Of a stretch of DNA of 64,000 nucleotides, positions 61,901 through 64,000 are shown one piece after another (the stretch's first letter is position 1; each line of letters begins with the position of its first letter). A model generated the notes under the pieces. It saw nothing but the letters and a program-made list of their open reading frames with translations. It did no database searches and was not told the origin of the DNA. Source of the DNA: Chromobotia macracanthus (lineage: Eukaryota; Chordata; Actinopteri; Cypriniformes; Botiidae); assembly GCA_036877525.1 (NCBI GenBank), contig JAZGTH010000008.1:6861001-6925000 (forward strand), given 5' to 3'. A program made the translations under genes and the position numbers.

Positions 61901-62055
61901 GTACTTGTCGACTGAAAAGCTCCCAGGGGGTGTCACCAGTATGGCTACCATGTGACCTGACTTACCTTAAGTTTGTTAAGACTCTGCTTCTCTTTAGACT
62001 CTTACTGTCTGTCTCTCTTATTTTGTCTCTCTCTCTTCCTCTCAACCCCCTTTAC
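58931..62055. other. Non-coding stretch
   Basis: No gene is recognised. Small items: a telomere-like AACCTAACCCTAACCC (about 59976-59991) with CCCTAAC repeated near 60001, and AATTGCAGTGCTT duplicated 30 bp apart (61459 and 61489). 61985-62045 is CT-rich. Confidence 0.45.
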
Positions 62056-62235
62056 TCTCTTGCAGTTTAATTGGCGCTACCTGAGGTAGGCCTAGGTGTA
62101 ATTGTTATAGCAGAAAGTGCCTTGGTCGGCTGGTTTTAAAGCCTTTTATCTGTAATCTCCCGATTGATTATGCTTTTTCTGCCAGCCGAGCAAATTGTTC
62201 AAACCCATCAGGTGCACGGCAGGGGAAAAAAAGAG
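62056..62235. promoter_or_regulatory. Candidate conserved non-coding block
   Basis: Contains TTTAATTGGCGC, GTAATTGTTATAG, TAATCTCCCGATTGATTATG (PBX/HOX-like), GCAAATTGTTC and CATCAGGTGC (E-box). A long pyrimidine tract ending CTTGCAG (62065) and GAG-GTAGGC (62085) bracket 20 nt, which mimics a microexon. The motif density makes a conserved enhancer more likely. Confidence 0.35.
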
Positions 62236-63168
62236 CAAAAGGAGCTTCGGCTGTGTAACAGCCAAATCACAAAGCACATCAGCAAGAACATGAAATTTAG
62301 TGACAGACAACACAATGCTCCCTTTCAGTTTACACACACACAGACACATGCACACAGTAAAATTAAACACAGATGTTTTCCTCTCTGCCGATGATGCTCA
62401 GGGTTAACCATAAAAAAAGAGAAAGATTAAATAGTGTAAAATCTGTAATTTAGTAAAAAACTCAATTTTAAGAATGGCACCCAAATCATACAAGCTCCTC
62501 TTTGTGTATAACTGTTGGTATGTTATTTAGCACAACATTTTAAAGCTGCAGTGAATGATTTAAATACAGCTATTGCAATTCTACAGGCGACTACACAGAC
62601 CACCCAGTTTGATCAATATCTTATTCAAAGCGCTTGTATTTTTAATACAATAGAGTAATAAATGCTGCCACCCAGGGGACTTGGCTTAGACTCTTATTCT
62701 GCATATCTGTCTCCAAGCAGGGCCTCCTGTTGGACTGTCGTAATGTAAAAAAATGCCCTGCTATGAAATGCATTAGTCTTTAGTATTAGATTTTAATACA
62801 GCGCTAAGCAGCGAATAAGAGAAACTTAATAGCTGAGGTTAATGTGGATGTGATCCAAAACTAGTTGACAGATATGAAGATAGATAACTAGAGATATAAG
62901 CTACTGCACATACTAAGTATGCGGGGGTAAATTACATACTGTTGCTCGCTCACTCTCTCACTATCTCAACAGGAGTGCTGTATTTGTGCTGCTAACACAG
63001 CCACCATTGGAGTGGCTCTCTAGTAGTCACCCAGTAAGGTGAAACATCCAATTTGGCTTCTTCTGGTGATAATACTGTACAAACTCTTGCCATCACGCTG
63101 CCATTGTGGGATAGAGATGCTGGTTGTAGATTGGCAAAAATATGACAGGTGCTGCCTAGGCAATTAAG
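62236..63168. other. Non-coding stretch
   Basis: No gene or named repeat is recognised. Confidence 0.45.
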
Positions 63169-63204
63169 AATTAGTTTTAATGTGTGTATACATTAAAACT
63201 AATT
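63169..63204. repeat. Perfect 15-bp inverted repeat
   Basis: AATTAGTTTTAATGT, a six-base spacer GTGTAT, then ACATTAAAACTAATT, a perfect hairpin-capable palindrome. It is followed by ATTAATGTACACATTAAATT-like direct repeats and a TA tract. Confidence 0.9.
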
Positions 63205-63243
63205 AATGTACACATTAAATTAATGTACACATGTACACATGTA

Positions 63244-63246
<3 letters not shown>

Positions 63247-63275
<29 letters not shown>
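63247..63275. repeat. (TA)n microsatellite
   Basis: About fourteen TA units immediately after the foldback and the ATGTACACA direct repeats. Confidence 0.9.
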
Positions 63276-63278
<3 letters not shown>

Positions 63279-63387
63279 TGTTCTGGAGCATATGTGCCGG
63301 ATCATGTAAAGTTTTGTGTAGCTTCTTAACATTGTTTTTGATTTTTTCCTGTTGCTATTTATGATTTTGCAAAAAGGTTTTTGATAC

Positions 63388-63450
63388 CTTTGTGAGAACC
63401 TTTGTGAGAAGGTTAGCCGATGTTTTGAGAATGTTCTCTGTTAGTTGGGT
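63388..63450 (-). mobile_element. Fragment of the 21.3/23.3-kb MITE-like family (minus strand)
   Basis: On the minus strand: CCAACTAACAGAGAACATTC, TCAAAACATCGGCTAACCTT, CTCACAAAGGTTCTC. This corresponds to the start of the element at 21257, including the internal GGCTAAC block absent from the 23.3-kb copy. CTTTGTGAGAA is duplicated at its inner end. Confidence 0.5.
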
Positions 63451-64000
63451 ATGCTATTTCCTTTTAAAGGCAAATTAAGCAAAGCTCTTCTGTGATTGAT
63501 CATGATTCTTGTATGGTCCTACTTCTGTTGCATCATGCCAGCCAATCAGAATGGAGCTGGCGATTTCATTTAGCGCTTGCCATGTTTACATGCAAAATGC
63601 ATCAGAAGGGCTGCAAAAGGACTGTGGCTGGTGCGTAGGTGTGCCATCTGAAGCTGAGACTAATTTCAGTTAATTGTTTGACACTCTGTATATTTAAGGA
63701 ACTGCCTCTTTAAAGATTTTAAAGAGTGATCACACATTATAAGCCAACAGCTGTTGTCAGCCTCTGGATCACAGAACTTATGGTTCCTGTGAATGGTCAT
63801 GTGTGTGTGCACGTGTTTGTGTGCGTGTGTGTGCACGTGTGTGAGTGCACGTTTGTATCCATCCGTATGTGTTTGTTTGCACTGCAGTTGAGTACCAATT
63901 AAAAACATAGTCCTTTCAGTGCCGCAGGCTCCTTAAGGAAATAATCTCATATATATAAGCGCAGGAGGCCTGACAGATGGTGTGATAGAGGTTTATCGCC
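63451..64000. other. Non-coding stretch
   Basis: No gene is recognised. A GT/GCAC-rich microsatellite lies at about 63797-63852. The 80-codon minus-strand frame over it is a histidine/threonine artefact. Confidence 0.5.

Noticed and set aside
1..64000. Bacterial-type systems, CRISPR arrays, operons or viral genes
   Set aside because: No regularly spaced direct repeats, no Shine-Dalgarno-linked open frames, no long coding regions and no recognisable polymerase, capsid or envelope frames. SINEs and microsatellites show animal nuclear DNA.

Overview
The window looks like nuclear DNA of a ray-finned fish, probably an ostariophysan or cyprinid-like species. It is AT-rich and carries many vertebrate-type microsatellites (CA/GT, CT/GA, TA). 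Several degenerate tRNA-derived SINEs share a consensus (5' tRNA-like head, 'ACTGATAAAATGTATA' body, 'TCTGCCAAATGCATAAA' tail) that I recall as common in cyprinid genomes. There is no bacterial gene organisation. The open frames are short (longest about 145 aa), low in complexity, and match no protein I recognise. I found no convincing protein-coding gene, rRNA, genuine tRNA, miRNA, CRISPR array or autonomous transposon.

Two kinds of sequence alternate. The first is repeat-derived: SINE copies near 10.7, 19.2, 24.9, 30.0, 45.0, 47.5, 48.5, 52.3, 55.9 and 58.2 kb; foldback or MITE-like elements near 16.8, 21.4, 23.3 and 63.4 kb; an unnamed dispersed family near 3.7, 6.9 and 13.0 kb; and a 420-bp tandem duplication at 26.56-27.40 kb. 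The second is compositionally complex, microsatellite-poor DNA rich in homeodomain, SOX, E-box and PBX-like cores. It occurs near 7.3-8.0, 13.7-14.2, 17.5-17.8, 19.6, 24.1-24.4, 31.9-32.7, 34.7-35.4, 41.9-42.2, 45.7, 56.3, 58.5-58.9 and 62.1 kb. These blocks look like conserved non-coding elements (CNEs). The whole would fit a gene desert, or the large introns of a gene, inside a developmental regulatory landscape. This is inference: no alignment could be run.

The most notable single signals are: two related CNE-like segments about 2 kb apart (17619-17671 and 19618-19670); a perfect DR1 nuclear-receptor site abutting a forkhead core (2086-2106); a spaced inverted SOX pair (13954-13968); a perfect 9-bp GC-rich hairpin inside the 17.5-kb block; an 86-bp local duplication (43709 and 46195); and a phase-compatible pair of possible microexons at 58.56-58.78 kb. 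If the last is real, the 3' part of the window lies inside a plus-strand gene.
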